Part shown: one piece after another, positions 6,376-13,408 of the stretch
How the letters are laid out: every line of letters begins with the position of its first letter
Numbering within the stretch: the first letter of the stretch is position 1
Source: SKLM01 sp964421785
GTDB lineage: Bacteria; Chloroflexota; Anaerolineae; B4-G1
Assembly (NCBI GenBank): GCA_964421785.1
Contig: CAYQZG010000060.1
Location: 1 to 22,355 of the forward strand
DNA length: 22,355 nt
Direction: 5' to 3'
Translations under genes and position numbers: made by a program
Notes under the pieces: generated by a model
What the model saw: only the letters and a program-made list of their open reading frames with translations
Databases searched by the model: none
Told to the model about the DNA's origin: nothing

Positions 6376-7306
6376 GTGACCGATCAGGCCAAGCCTCCGG
6401 CGCCGGAAATGGACCGGCAGATTCGATTGAGCGATGGGCGCAGTCTGGCGTATGCCGAGTACGGCGCAGCGGGCGGCGAGCCGGCCTTCTTCTTCCACGG
6501 CACGCCGGGTTCCCGCCTCCTCCGTCACCCTGACCCTTCAATTGCCCTTGAGCTCGGCGTCCGCCTGATCGTCCCCGACCGGCCCGGCATGGGCCGGTCC
6601 GACGAAAAGCCACGCTTCACCATCCTGGATTGGCCAGAGGACGTGGCGGCGCTGGCGGACACTGCGGGCCTGAAACGATTCGCGGTGGCTGGCTTCTCCG
6701 GCGGAGGTCCCTTCGCCGCCGCCTGCGCATACGCTCTACCGCAGCGCGTCTCTGCGGTGGCGATCATCAGCGGCGTCGGGCCGGTGAATGCTCCTGGCGC
6801 GCTGGAAGGCATGCTGCCCTCCAATCGGTTGGGCTACGCAGTGGGCAGCTGGATGCCCTGGTTCCTGTGGCGCCTGATCTTCGCGCTGTACTATCGTGAC
6901 GTGCGTGGCCCCCCTCAGGGCCGTCATCCCGAGACGTTGGCTCGAATGAGCGAGGGGGAGCCGGAGTCCGACCACGTCATCTTTGAGACATCCGGGATGC
7001 GAGAGATCCTAGTAGAGACCTTTGCCGAGGCCTTTCGACAGGGCACCCTCGGCGCTGCCCGGGAGGCTTGGCTGCTGTCGCGTCCCTGGGGCTTCCCCCT
7101 TGAGAAGATCACCATCCCCGCCTTTCTCTGGCAGGGAGAGGCTGACGTGGTGGTCACGCCGGCCATGGGACGCTTCATGGCNNNNNNNNNNCTTCATGGC
7201 CGGCAAGATACCGAACTGCACGGCCCGCTTCCTCCCCGAGGAGGGCCACCTCCTGTTCGTCACGCACTGGGATGAGATACTTTGCGAGTTGATCACCGAG
7301 AGGTAG
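6376..7306 (+). CDS. Alpha/beta hydrolase (frame broken only by an assembly gap)
   Basis: The alpha/beta-hydrolase has oxyanion-loop HGTPGS at 41-46, DRPGMGRSD near 68, nucleophile elbow G106-F-S108-G-G, acid D257 in GEADVVV and H285 in EEGHLLF: a complete catalytic triad. The GTG start has GGAGGG 4 bases upstream and directly follows the Nudix stop. As written, the frame shifts at 7182 because of 10 N flanked by two copies of CTTCATGGC. Removing the N and one copy (19 bases) restores one continuous 303-residue protein reading MGRFMAGKIPN across the join. The gene is therefore intact, and the apparent break is an assembly artefact. It belongs to the epoxide-hydrolase/esterase/proline-iminopeptidase-like group, with substrate unknown. 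Confidence 0.9.
7182..7191. other. Ten-N scaffold join with duplicated ends
   Basis: CTTCATGGC occurs at 7173-7181 and again at 7192-7200, on either side of ten N. Collapsing the duplicate restores the hydrolase frame, so the true sequence is probably 19 bases shorter here. Confidence 0.88.
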
Positions 7307-7314
7307 CGCCCCCG

Positions 7315-7353
7315 TGCTCCCATCGATCCCTGCTCCCATCGATCCCTGCTCCC
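7315..7353. repeat. 16-bp tandem repeat, about 2.4 copies
   Basis: TGCTCCCATCGATCCC is repeated perfectly at 7315-7330 and 7331-7346, followed by a partial TGCTCCC. It sits 9 bases after the alpha/beta hydrolase stop and runs straight into a perfect hairpin at 7353-7373. The rest of 7374-7509 holds GTTCAG/GATTCAG-rich low-complexity sequence and no recognisable gene. Confidence 0.75.
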
Positions 7354-7373
7354 GCTGGATCCGTGATCCAGCG
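7353..7373 (+). terminator. Perfect 9-bp stem-loop downstream of the alpha/beta hydrolase
   Basis: CGCTGGATC and GATCCAGCG pair perfectly with the 3-base loop CGT. Its place after the 4645-7306 gene run and before a repeat-rich spacer suggests the 3' end of that transcript, but no T-run follows. Confidence 0.4.
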
Positions 7374-7509
7374 GCGCCCCGTAGGAGCGTAGAAGCCGTT
7401 CAGTGTAATCAGTCGTTCAGCGATTCAGTGGTTCAAGTGCCGCACACGGCCCCTGGCGAACCGCTACAGTCACGGGAGACCCGACCATGACCGATCACCA
7501 TCCAGACGA

Positions 7510-7713
7510 ATGCTTCATATCCACGTCTGGGTCGTCCCGCGCTACCCCGGCACGCCAAGGGAGTATTGGGGCATGCGAGTGGACGAGTGGCCCGAGGCCC
7601 CGCGCGGCGGCGCGGAGGAGGTCGCGGCCCTGTGCGAGCGCGTTCGCGCCTACCTGCGCGGCGAGTCCGAGGGCAGCGTGGCTACGGAGCGGTCGAGGAG
7701 CGACCATGGCTGA
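7510..7713 (+). CDS. HIT-family C-terminal fragment
   Basis: The 67-codon frame starts at an ATG with no ribosome site and reads MLHIHVWVVPRYPGTPREYWG, then DEWPEAPRGGAEEVAALCERVRAYL. H-x-H-x-[HW]-x-x-PRY followed by a tryptophan and a helical tail is the C-terminal third of histidine-triad (HIT) nucleotide hydrolases. Here the third His is Trp. The roughly 90 residues of HIT fold that should precede it are absent in every frame upstream. It ends overlapping the AAC(3) start by 8 bases. A complementary HIT N-terminal part occurs after AAC(3) at 8531. It is likely a nonfunctional remnant, although it could still be translated and hold the AAC(3) ribosome site (GAGGAG at 7695-7700). Confidence 0.6.
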   Translation: MLHIHVWVVPRYPGTPREYWGMRVDEWPEAPRGGAEEVAALCERVRAYLRGESEGSVATERSRSDHG

Positions 7714-8527
7714 GATTCCTAAAGAGCTGCCGTTGGTCACCAAAAGCCAGCTGACGCACGACTTCAAGAACCTGGGCGTGAAGCCCGGGCAGACCATCAT
7801 GCTCCACGTCTCGGTGAACGCCATCGGCTGGATCATTGGCGGCCCCGACGTGATGCTCGATGCCCTGCTGGATCTGCTGACGGCCGACGGCACGCTCATG
7901 ATGTACGTGGCGTGGGAGGATTCGACAGAGCAATTCGGGGAGTCGTCCCTGGAGCGTCAAGCCGCGTATCGCGCTGAGTGCCCGGCGTTCGATCCGGACA
8001 CGTCCCGTGCCTACCGAAAGTGGAGCATCCTGACCGAGTACCTCCGTACCCGACCCGGCGCGTACAGAAGCAGGAATCCCGGGGCATCGATGGTCGCCGT
8101 CGGGGCCAGAGCTCGCTGGTTGATGCGCGACCACCCGCTGGACTACGGCTACGGGCCGGGCTCTCCACTGGCGAAGCTGTGTGACGTGGGGGGACAGGTG
8201 CTGCAGGTCGGCGTCTCGCTGAGCACGGTGACCCTGCTCCACTACTCGGAGCACGTGGCGGACGTGCCAGACAAGCGTGTGGTGCGGTATCCTGCGCCGA
8301 TGCTTCGCGACGGGCAACGGACCTGGGTTGAGATTGAGGAGTTCGATACAGCGGATGGCATTGTCGCGTGGGATACGGACTACTTCGAGACTATCGTGGG
8401 GGAGTATCTTTCGGGGGGAAGGGGAAGATCGGGAAAGGTTGGCGCTGCTCACGCTCATCTTCTTGATGCGAGCGATCTCCACCGGTATGCGGTCGCGTGG
8501 ATGGAGAGAGTCTTCATAGAGGAGTAG
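7706..8527 (+). CDS. AAC(3)-family aminoglycoside N-acetyltransferase-like protein
   Basis: This 273-residue protein has the full length and layout of the AAC(3) antibiotic acetyltransferase family, which is distinct from GNAT. Family signatures include IMLHVSVNAIGWIIGG near 31, GTLMMYVAWED at 62-72, FDPDTS at 95-100, RT-PG-Y-RS-NP at 114-125, SPLAKL at 153-158, and the catalytic-region LLHYSEHVADVP with H179, E182 and H183. Known members acetylate the 3-amine of aminoglycosides with acetyl-CoA; environmental homologues may act on other amines. The start at 7706 is chosen because GAGGAG lies 5 bases upstream and the family begins here. A longer frame from 7487 would read the HIT fragment out of frame. 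It is packed between two HIT pieces, with the next start only 3 bases after its stop. Confidence 0.9.
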   Translation: MAEIPKELPLVTKSQLTHDFKNLGVKPGQTIMLHVSVNAIGWIIGGPDVMLDALLDLLTADGTLMMYVAWEDSTEQFGESSLERQAAYRAECPAFDPDTSRAYRKWSILTEYLRTRPGAYRSRNPGASMVAVGARARWLMRDHPLDYGYGPGSPLAKLCDVGGQVLQVGVSLSTVTLLHYSEHVADVPDKRVVRYPAPMLRDGQRTWVEIEEFDTADGIVAWDTDYFETIVGEYLSGGRGRSGKVGAAHAHLLDASDLHRYAVAWMERVFIEE

Positions 8528-8530
8528 ACC

Positions 8531-9052
8531 ATGACCTGTCCATTCTGTCATCTGGCGTCGCATGAAGGCCTTCACGTCGTGCTGGAGAATGAGCACTGTC
8601 GTTTCCTCCAGGAGCCGCAGGAGGTGCTGGTGGGATCGGGGATCATCTTTCCCAGGGAGCACCGCGAGACGGTCTTCGACCTGACCGAGGAGGAGTGGGC
8701 GGATACGTTTGTGCTCCTCCAAGAGGTAACGGCGCTGTTGGATGCGGTGCACGATCCCCAGGGCTACAACCTCGGCTGGAACAGCGGCAGCGTGGCGGGG
8801 CAGGAGGTCTTCCATGCGCACCTCATCGAGCGGTACGGTGGGCCGGCGGGCGCGATCGGCCTCGGCGTCGCCAGCGCTGTCGCCATCAATCTGTGTGGGG
8901 GCGGCGTGCTCTTGGTCTGGCTCGTCGCTGGGGACCTGGGGATTCCCGTGAGAGGGCGCATCGTCCTCTGGGCAGTCGCCGTCGTCGTTCTGGCCTTGGG
9001 AGTCGTCGAAGGTACCTCAGGTTCGTGGCGGGAGGGCGGGGATGGCGTCTGA
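8531..9052 (+). CDS. HIT-family N-terminal domain fused to a two-helix membrane tail
   Basis: Residues 1-97 are clearly histidine-triad (HIT) sequence: C3-P-F-C6 zinc knuckle, NEHCRFLQ, GIIFPREHRETVFDLTEEE, and GYNLGWNSGSVAGQEVFHAH. The triad starts at H95-A-H97 but then reads LIERYGG, so the third histidine and the usual PR are missing. The expected C-terminal helix is replaced by about 65 residues with two hydrophobic stretches (roughly 108-132 and 143-160) and a short Gly-rich end. HIT proteins hydrolyse nucleotide-phosphate bonds with the middle His. With the motif broken, this protein is probably inactive or has a new role. It could be a rearrangement product joined to part of a membrane-protein gene. 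AGAGGAG within the AAC(3) end supplies the ribosome site. Its end overlaps the following GNAT by 11 bases. Confidence 0.72.
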   Translation: MTCPFCHLASHEGLHVVLENEHCRFLQEPQEVLVGSGIIFPREHRETVFDLTEEEWADTFVLLQEVTALLDAVHDPQGYNLGWNSGSVAGQEVFHAHLIERYGGPAGAIGLGVASAVAINLCGGGVLLVWLVAGDLGIPVRGRIVLWAVAVVVLALGVVEGTSGSWREGGDGV

Positions 9053-9617
9053 TCAGACCGTCGGGGAGCTGCGGGAAGCGACCTTGCAGGATGGCGACGC
9101 CGTCATCGATCTGGTCACAGCGATGCTGAAGGAACTGGCCTCGTACGGCGAGCATGCCCTGGATGAGGAGCGTCACGTCAGGTCCCAGCTTCGCTCACGC
9201 TTCAAGGACAGCCTTGGGAAGGAAGAGCACGTCTATCTGCTGGCGCCGGTGGAGGGACAGGAGGTTGACCCGGCGGGCGTCGTCGAGGCCAGCATCGTCT
9301 CGCCGTGCGAGGTCTTTCGCCCCAAGGAGATTCTTCACATACACTCGCTCTACGTGCGCCCCTGCCATCGCGGGCAGGGGATCGGTCGAGCGCTACTCCA
9401 GGCCGCGCTAGGGTGGGGCCGGGGCCGGGGCTGCGTGGAGGCGAAGCTGACCGTCCTAGCGCGCAATCCGGCGCGCGCCCTGTATGAAAGCTTGGGGTTC
9501 GAGGTGTTCGAGCTGGAGATGCGGCTCGACCTGGAGGCTTCCCGTCCACTGGCGCAACGCGCTGCCAGAACCGGCTCGCGCAGGTCGCGCGGCGCTCAGG
9601 GGCAAGAACGCCGTTGA
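9042..9617 (+). CDS. GNAT N-acetyltransferase
   Basis: This 191-residue acetyltransferase shows a typical single GNAT domain: LREATLQDGDAVIDLV at the start, LHIHSLYVRPCHRGQGIGRALLQ at 98-120 with the acetyl-CoA loop R110-G-Q-G-I-G115, and ARNPARALYESLGFEVFELEMRL at 140-162. The last 30 residues are Arg/Ser-rich and outside the fold. GGAGGG inside the upstream gene lies 5 bases before the ATG, and the 11-base overlap implies co-translation. The family includes acetylation of amino acids, polyamines, antibiotics and protein termini. Nothing here fixes the substrate. Confidence 0.9.
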   Translation: MASDQTVGELREATLQDGDAVIDLVTAMLKELASYGEHALDEERHVRSQLRSRFKDSLGKEEHVYLLAPVEGQEVDPAGVVEASIVSPCEVFRPKEILHIHSLYVRPCHRGQGIGRALLQAALGWGRGRGCVEAKLTVLARNPARALYESLGFEVFELEMRLDLEASRPLAQRAARTGSRRSRGAQGQERR

Positions 9618-9620
9618 GTC

Positions 9621-9648
9621 GCGGATGAGGGTCCTTCGAGCCATCCGC
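9621..9648 (+). terminator. Stem-loop after the GNAT gene
   Basis: GCGGATG (9621-9627) pairs with CATCCGC (9642-9648) starting 3 bases after the GNAT stop. The position fits a transcript end, but there is no T-run. Confidence 0.33.
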
Positions 9649-9698
9649 TGGCTGGGTCGCGCCTGACGGTGAGGTTGATGGGCCGAATGGGAGGAACG

Positions 9699-10346
9699 AT
9701 GGGACCGACTGAACTGGCTGAAGCTCTCGTGACGGAGCTGGAGGCTCTGGCCAAGCAGAGGACGGCGCCAATGCGCGCGGTGCGACGGGAATACACCCGT
9801 CGTATTGCGGCTGAGTCGCCTGGCTACGCGCTGGACGTGGCCCGTGCTATCCTCGCCGATGACAGGCACCGCTGGATCGCGTATGAGTTGATGGCCAACC
9901 ACCCGCCAGCGTTTCGCAGTTTGGACCAAGCGACACTGGAAGCGCTCGGCGAGGGGATCGACAGCTGGGGCTCGGTTGACGCCTTCGCCCGCACCCTGTC
10001 CGGACCTGCGTGGCGAGAGGGTCTGGTGGGGATCGACACCATCCGCGACTGGGCTCGGTCCAAGGATCGCTGGTGGCGACGCGCGGCCCTGGTGAGTACC
10101 GTGGCGCTCAACGTCCGTTCCCGAGGGGGGATAGGGGACGTGGAGAGGACGCTGGCCATATGCAGTATGCTGGTGGAGGATAGGGATGATATGGTGGTCA
10201 AGGCTCTCTCATGGGCGCTCCGCGAACTGGTCGTGCACGACCCGGCTGCAGTGTGGGCCTTTCTTCGTCAACACGACGGCGTCCTTGCAGCCCGCGTCAA
10301 GCGCGAGGTGAAGAACAAGCTGGAGACGGGCCTGAAGAACCCTTAG
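9699..10346 (+). CDS. AlkD-like DNA alkylation repair protein
   Basis: This 215-residue all-helical protein of the HEAT-repeat DNA glycosylase family (AlkD/AlkC type) would excise N3- and N7-alkylated purines in the cytoplasm. Key positions remembered from Bacillus AlkD (Trp109, Asp113, Arg148) have counterparts here: W90-G-S-V-D94 in GIDSWGSVDAF, and R127/R128 in KDRWWRRAALVS. The C-terminal helix VVKALSWALRELVVHD is also typical. The ATG at 9699 is preferred over the GTG at 9669 because GGAGG lies 4 bases before it. It is the last gene of the 4645-10346 run, separated from the GNAT by 81 bases. This is a confident family call; the lesion range cannot be read from sequence. Confidence 0.88.
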   Translation: MGPTELAEALVTELEALAKQRTAPMRAVRREYTRRIAAESPGYALDVARAILADDRHRWIAYELMANHPPAFRSLDQATLEALGEGIDSWGSVDAFARTLSGPAWREGLVGIDTIRDWARSKDRWWRRAALVSTVALNVRSRGGIGDVERTLAICSMLVEDRDDMVVKALSWALRELVVHDPAAVWAFLRQHDGVLAARVKREVKNKLETGLKNP

Positions 10347-10356
10347 ACCCGAGCCT

Positions 10357-10391
10357 GACGGGACGAGCTCCGGGGTTGGCTCACCCCCGTC
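10357..10391 (+). terminator. Two-step stem-loop between the AlkD-like and glycoside-hydrolase genes
   Basis: GACGGG (10357-10362) pairs with CCCGTC (10386-10391), and an inner GAGC (10365-10368) pairs with GCTC (10379-10382). It starts 10 bases after the AlkD-like stop. No T-run follows, so it is a weak terminator candidate. Confidence 0.3.
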
Positions 10392-10430
10392 GTCTCCACC
10401 CAACAAAAACTTGACACGGGAGGAGATCAT

Positions 10431-11930
10431 ATGCGGAAGCTGCATCGAACACGGCTTGCGACTCACGTTCTCGGATCCCTGCCTGTGCTGCTGGCGGCGG
10501 CAGCGTTCGCCACCAGCGTTCGGGCCAACGCCGAACCGCCCAGCAGTCCCTTCGGCTTTCATCCCGCCAGCGTGGCCGAGGGCGAGGAGCGCGTCTACTC
10601 CTACGCGCAGGACATCGGGGTCGGCTGGAGCCGGGAGGGCGTCTACGCCTTCTGGGAGCTGGCTGACCAGGGGCTGAATGGGTGGTACGACTTCAACGGC
10701 TTCGTCGATCCCAAGAAGGGCGTCACCATCAACTACGACGCCCAGTGGAGCGCGGTGCCGCCGGACATGAGCATCCTGGCGAATATCTCTGACAAGCAGT
10801 CCATCCCTTTCATCCAATCTGACCCGACGCAGTACGCCGACTTCGTCTATCGGTTGGTGGAGCGGTACGATGGCGATGCCAATCTAGGCTGCAGCGAGAG
10901 CGACGGCGTCGACTGCTACAACCCGGAGGACGGGCAGTACCCGTCGCCGGACGTGATCAGCGCCATGGCCGCCAACCCCATTAAGCACTGGCAGGTGGGC
11001 AACCAGATCGGCGAGGATGACGCCTTTGCCCAGGTGCAGGAGCTGACCTATCAGGCCGTCAAGCAGGCGGACTCGACGGCGCTGGTGCTGATGGGGGGCG
11101 ACGGTGGTAACTACGAGGCGGTGCTGGACGTGCTGGCGGGCGACTCCATCGACATCTTCGACTGGCACTACTTCGGCGACGCATTCGGGGACTACCGCGG
11201 CCGGTTCGACATGGATGAACTGCGGGCGATGCTGCAGACGAACGGGTACCCGGCCAACCTGCCCATATGGGTCACCGAGACCGGCACGTTCACGGGGCAG
11301 CCACACGGGCATTCGCCTCAGACGGAGCGCCAGCAGGCGGTCGATCTGCTCAAGCGCTACGTCTATCTGGGCAGCCAGGGCGTGGAGAAGGTGTTCTGGG
11401 CCTACGGGCTGAAGGAGCCGTACGGCATCCCCGACGACAACGACTTCTGGGACGGCACCGGCCTGATCTACGATGGCTGTCCACCGGGCGAAGAACCCCC
11501 GGAGGGCACGAAGAAGCTCTCCTACTACACCTACAAGAAGATGACGGACGTGCTGGCGGCGGCCGACTGGGCCACCCTGACGATGCTCCACGATGGAACG
11601 GAGAGCGATCATCTCTACCTCTTCCGCCTCATGCGGAGCGGGCAGCCCATCCACATCGCCTGGTGGGACACCTTCGACGAACCCGGCTGCGAGGCCCATG
11701 ATCGTCGGGAGCTGGCGGTGACCGGCCTGACGGGATCGCGGGTCCGGGTAACGTCGGCCATCCCCACGGCCCCCACGGGAGGCGACGTGACGGACTACGC
11801 GACGGCATTCGCCGTCAGGTTCTCCGTCATCACGGACCAGACAGCAACCGTCAGCCTGGGTGAGGACCCCGTCTTCATTGAGCTGGTCTACGATGTCTTC
11901 CTGCCCATGGTGCTCAAGTCGAGCCTGTGA
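10431..11930 (+). CDS. Secreted glycoside-hydrolase-like TIM-barrel protein with LPM-type C-terminal tail
   Basis: This 499-residue exported protein has a Sec signal peptide at residues 1-34 (basic start, hydrophobic 13-28, likely cut near ANA). The body looks like a clan GH-A (alpha/beta)8 barrel: QYADFVYRLVERYDGD in the first half, then HWQVGNQIGEDD at 186-197, FDWHYFGD near 243, the likely nucleophile strand IWVTETGTF with E283, and VFWAYGLKEP near 318. In clan GH-A the residue after Asn in the first motif is the acid/base Glu; here it is Q192 (codon CAG, 11004-11006). The protein may therefore bind rather than cut glycans, or use another acid. A beta-rich domain follows from about residue 380. 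The end YDVFLPMVLKSSL matches the tail of the protein at 13409. GGGAGGAG lies 5 bases before the ATG. Confidence 0.8.
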   Translation: MRKLHRTRLATHVLGSLPVLLAAAAFATSVRANAEPPSSPFGFHPASVAEGEERVYSYAQDIGVGWSREGVYAFWELADQGLNGWYDFNGFVDPKKGVTINYDAQWSAVPPDMSILANISDKQSIPFIQSDPTQYADFVYRLVERYDGDANLGCSESDGVDCYNPEDGQYPSPDVISAMAANPIKHWQVGNQIGEDDAFAQVQELTYQAVKQADSTALVLMGGDGGNYEAVLDVLAGDSIDIFDWHYFGDAFGDYRGRFDMDELRAMLQTNGYPANLPIWVTETGTFTGQPHGHSPQTERQQAVDLLKRYVYLGSQGVEKVFWAYGLKEPYGIPDDNDFWDGTGLIYDGCPPGEEPPEGTKKLSYYTYKKMTDVLAAADWATLTMLHDGTESDHLYLFRLMRSGQPIHIAWWDTFDEPGCEAHDRRELAVTGLTGSRVRVTSAIPTAPTGGDVTDYATAFAVRFSVITDQTATVSLGEDPVFIELVYDVFLPMVLKSSL

Positions 11931-12033
11931 ATTGCCGGGTTGCCGTCTCCTGGTTTCCGTGTAAACTTCGGTGGCAGGCAGCCCCGACTTGGGTATCCGA
12001 CAGCAAAGAAAGACGGAAGTTTGGGAGCGAACC

Positions 12034-12115
12034 ATGACAAAGAGAATGAGAACACCGTACCTCCTTCGGGCGTGAGCTTGCCTGCCTGACAGTCGTCTCC
12101 GACGAGGCAGAGGAG
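12034..12115 (+). promoter_or_regulatory. Possible leader peptide and ribosome-site-masking structure
   Basis: A 13-codon frame (12034-12075, MTKRMRTPYLLRA) has its own GGGAG 6 bases upstream. Its Tyr-Leu-Leu codons contain CTCCT (12061-12065), which is complementary to AGGAG (12111-12115), the ribosome site of the serine hydrolase at 12124. Between them CTGCC (12082-12086) can pair with GGCAG (12106-12110), and TCGTC (12093-12097) with GACGA (12101-12105). The whole 15-base segment 12101-12115 can therefore be paired. The layout resembles translational attenuation of cat/erm type. The pairings are visible, but their regulatory meaning is inference. Confidence 0.3.
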
Positions 12116-12123
12116 TATGCTAA

Positions 12124-13338
12124 ATGAGACGATGCTTCCGCATAGCGATCAGACCAGTTTCCGGCGTACTTGCGGTATTGACGCTGCTGACCGTGAGCTG
12201 GTTGAGCCATGTCTCTCATCTCACGACTCAGAATGCGTCCGCCTGTGGAGAACCGGTGCCCATGACGAAAGAGACCGACTATGCGATAGGGTATGATGTG
12301 CTTCAGCGTGTTCTGGATGCCTTCAGTGAGCAGAAGGGCGACGTGGGACTTCAAGTCACCATCATAAGCCCCGATGGCACCCGCTGGAGCGGCGTTTCTG
12401 GCTACGCCAGCAGCGAGGGGCGCTGCCCGCTGACGCGCGATCACCATCTTCACATCGGGAGCGTAACGAAGCTCTACACCGCGGCATTGGTGATGATTCA
12501 GGTCGAGAACGGAGCGATCTCGCTGGAAGACAGCGTGGACACGTGGCTGGATCTTCCGCGCGCGGAAGCCGCTACCGTACGGCAACTCCTGAACCACACC
12601 AGCGGCATCCCCAGCTACACGGAGAACATCTGGTTCCTCATCCGGTACTTGGGTCTTCCGAGCAAGCGATGGCAGCCCGATGAGCTCGTGGCCGTGATCG
12701 GCAAGAAGGCCCCAGCGTTTGAGCCCGGAACGCAGCACGCCTACTCGAACTCGAACTACGTGCTCCTTGGAGCCATTTTGGAGGCAGCGACGGGGAAACG
12801 CTACGGGACCTTGCTGCATTCGCTGATCGCAGACCAGCTAGGCTTGGAGCACACCACATACGCCACCCACTCCCAAGACCTACTCATCGCCAATGGCTAC
12901 GACGAGACGCTTCTCCACCTGGGCAGGAGGAATCTGACCGGACTTCGCACGTCGCTGCAGACGGGGGCGTTCTCTGCGGGTGGCATCCTGTCCACGTCGG
13001 ACGACGTCGCCAACTTCATCCACGCGTTGTTCACCGGCCATATCCTGAGTGATACAGCCCTAGCCCAGATGATGACGTTTGTCGCAGCGCCTGACGAGGA
13101 CATGCCTTTGCAAGAAGGGTACGGACTAGGCGTGAGGAACGTGATGCTCAACGGAGATAGCCTAGTGGGCCATACTGGCTCTATTCCGGGTTACTCCAGC
13201 ATCGCTATGCATAGCCAAGAGGAAGGCTACACGATCGTGGTGTTGAGCAACCTATCTGTCATTGAGCAGGTGGAGCTTCTTGAAAGCCTCCAACAAGCCA
13301 TGATGCAGAGAGGGCTGCTGAGAGAAGCAGGACGCTAG
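12124..13338 (+). CDS. Secreted serine hydrolase (beta-lactamase / D-Ala-D-Ala carboxypeptidase fold)
   Basis: This 404-residue exported protein has all three motifs of the PF00144 family: S113-V-T-K116 (SxxK) in HIGSVTKLYTA, Y207-S-N209, and H350-T-G352 in VGHTGSIPGY. A signal peptide covers residues 1-40, with a hydrophobic core at 14-27 and a likely cut at ASA|C. The Cys there is too far from the core for a convincing lipobox. Members act as DD-carboxypeptidases, class C beta-lactamases, esterases or D-aminopeptidases, and the activity here is not determined. It lacks the C-terminal membrane segments of the hydrolase at 1425-3117. The ribosome site AGAGGAG lies 8 bases upstream and may be masked by the leader structure described separately. 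It stands between two secreted glycoside-hydrolase-like genes. Confidence 0.9.
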   Translation: MRRCFRIAIRPVSGVLAVLTLLTVSWLSHVSHLTTQNASACGEPVPMTKETDYAIGYDVLQRVLDAFSEQKGDVGLQVTIISPDGTRWSGVSGYASSEGRCPLTRDHHLHIGSVTKLYTAALVMIQVENGAISLEDSVDTWLDLPRAEAATVRQLLNHTSGIPSYTENIWFLIRYLGLPSKRWQPDELVAVIGKKAPAFEPGTQHAYSNSNYVLLGAILEAATGKRYGTLLHSLIADQLGLEHTTYATHSQDLLIANGYDETLLHLGRRNLTGLRTSLQTGAFSAGGILSTSDDVANFIHALFTGHILSDTALAQMMTFVAAPDEDMPLQEGYGLGVRNVMLNGDSLVGHTGSIPGYSSIAMHSQEEGYTIVVLSNLSVIEQVELLESLQQAMMQRGLLREAGR

Positions 13339-13408
13339 CAAGACCTCAAGCCCTTCCATCATAGCCTCAGTCGCGTGCTGCGAAGTGTTTATCAGGCCAG
13401 GGGGCCAG

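Noticed and set aside
7487..7705. Longer AAC(3) frame starting at 7487.
   Set aside because: The extra 73 residues have no family similarity and overlap the HIT fragment in another frame, while a good ribosome site precedes 7706.
11940..11967. TTGCCG and TAAACT with 16 bases between, as a promoter for the serine hydrolase at 12124.
   Set aside because: Each box matches the consensus at only 4 of 6 positions, which is common by chance. It is not strong enough to list as a feature.
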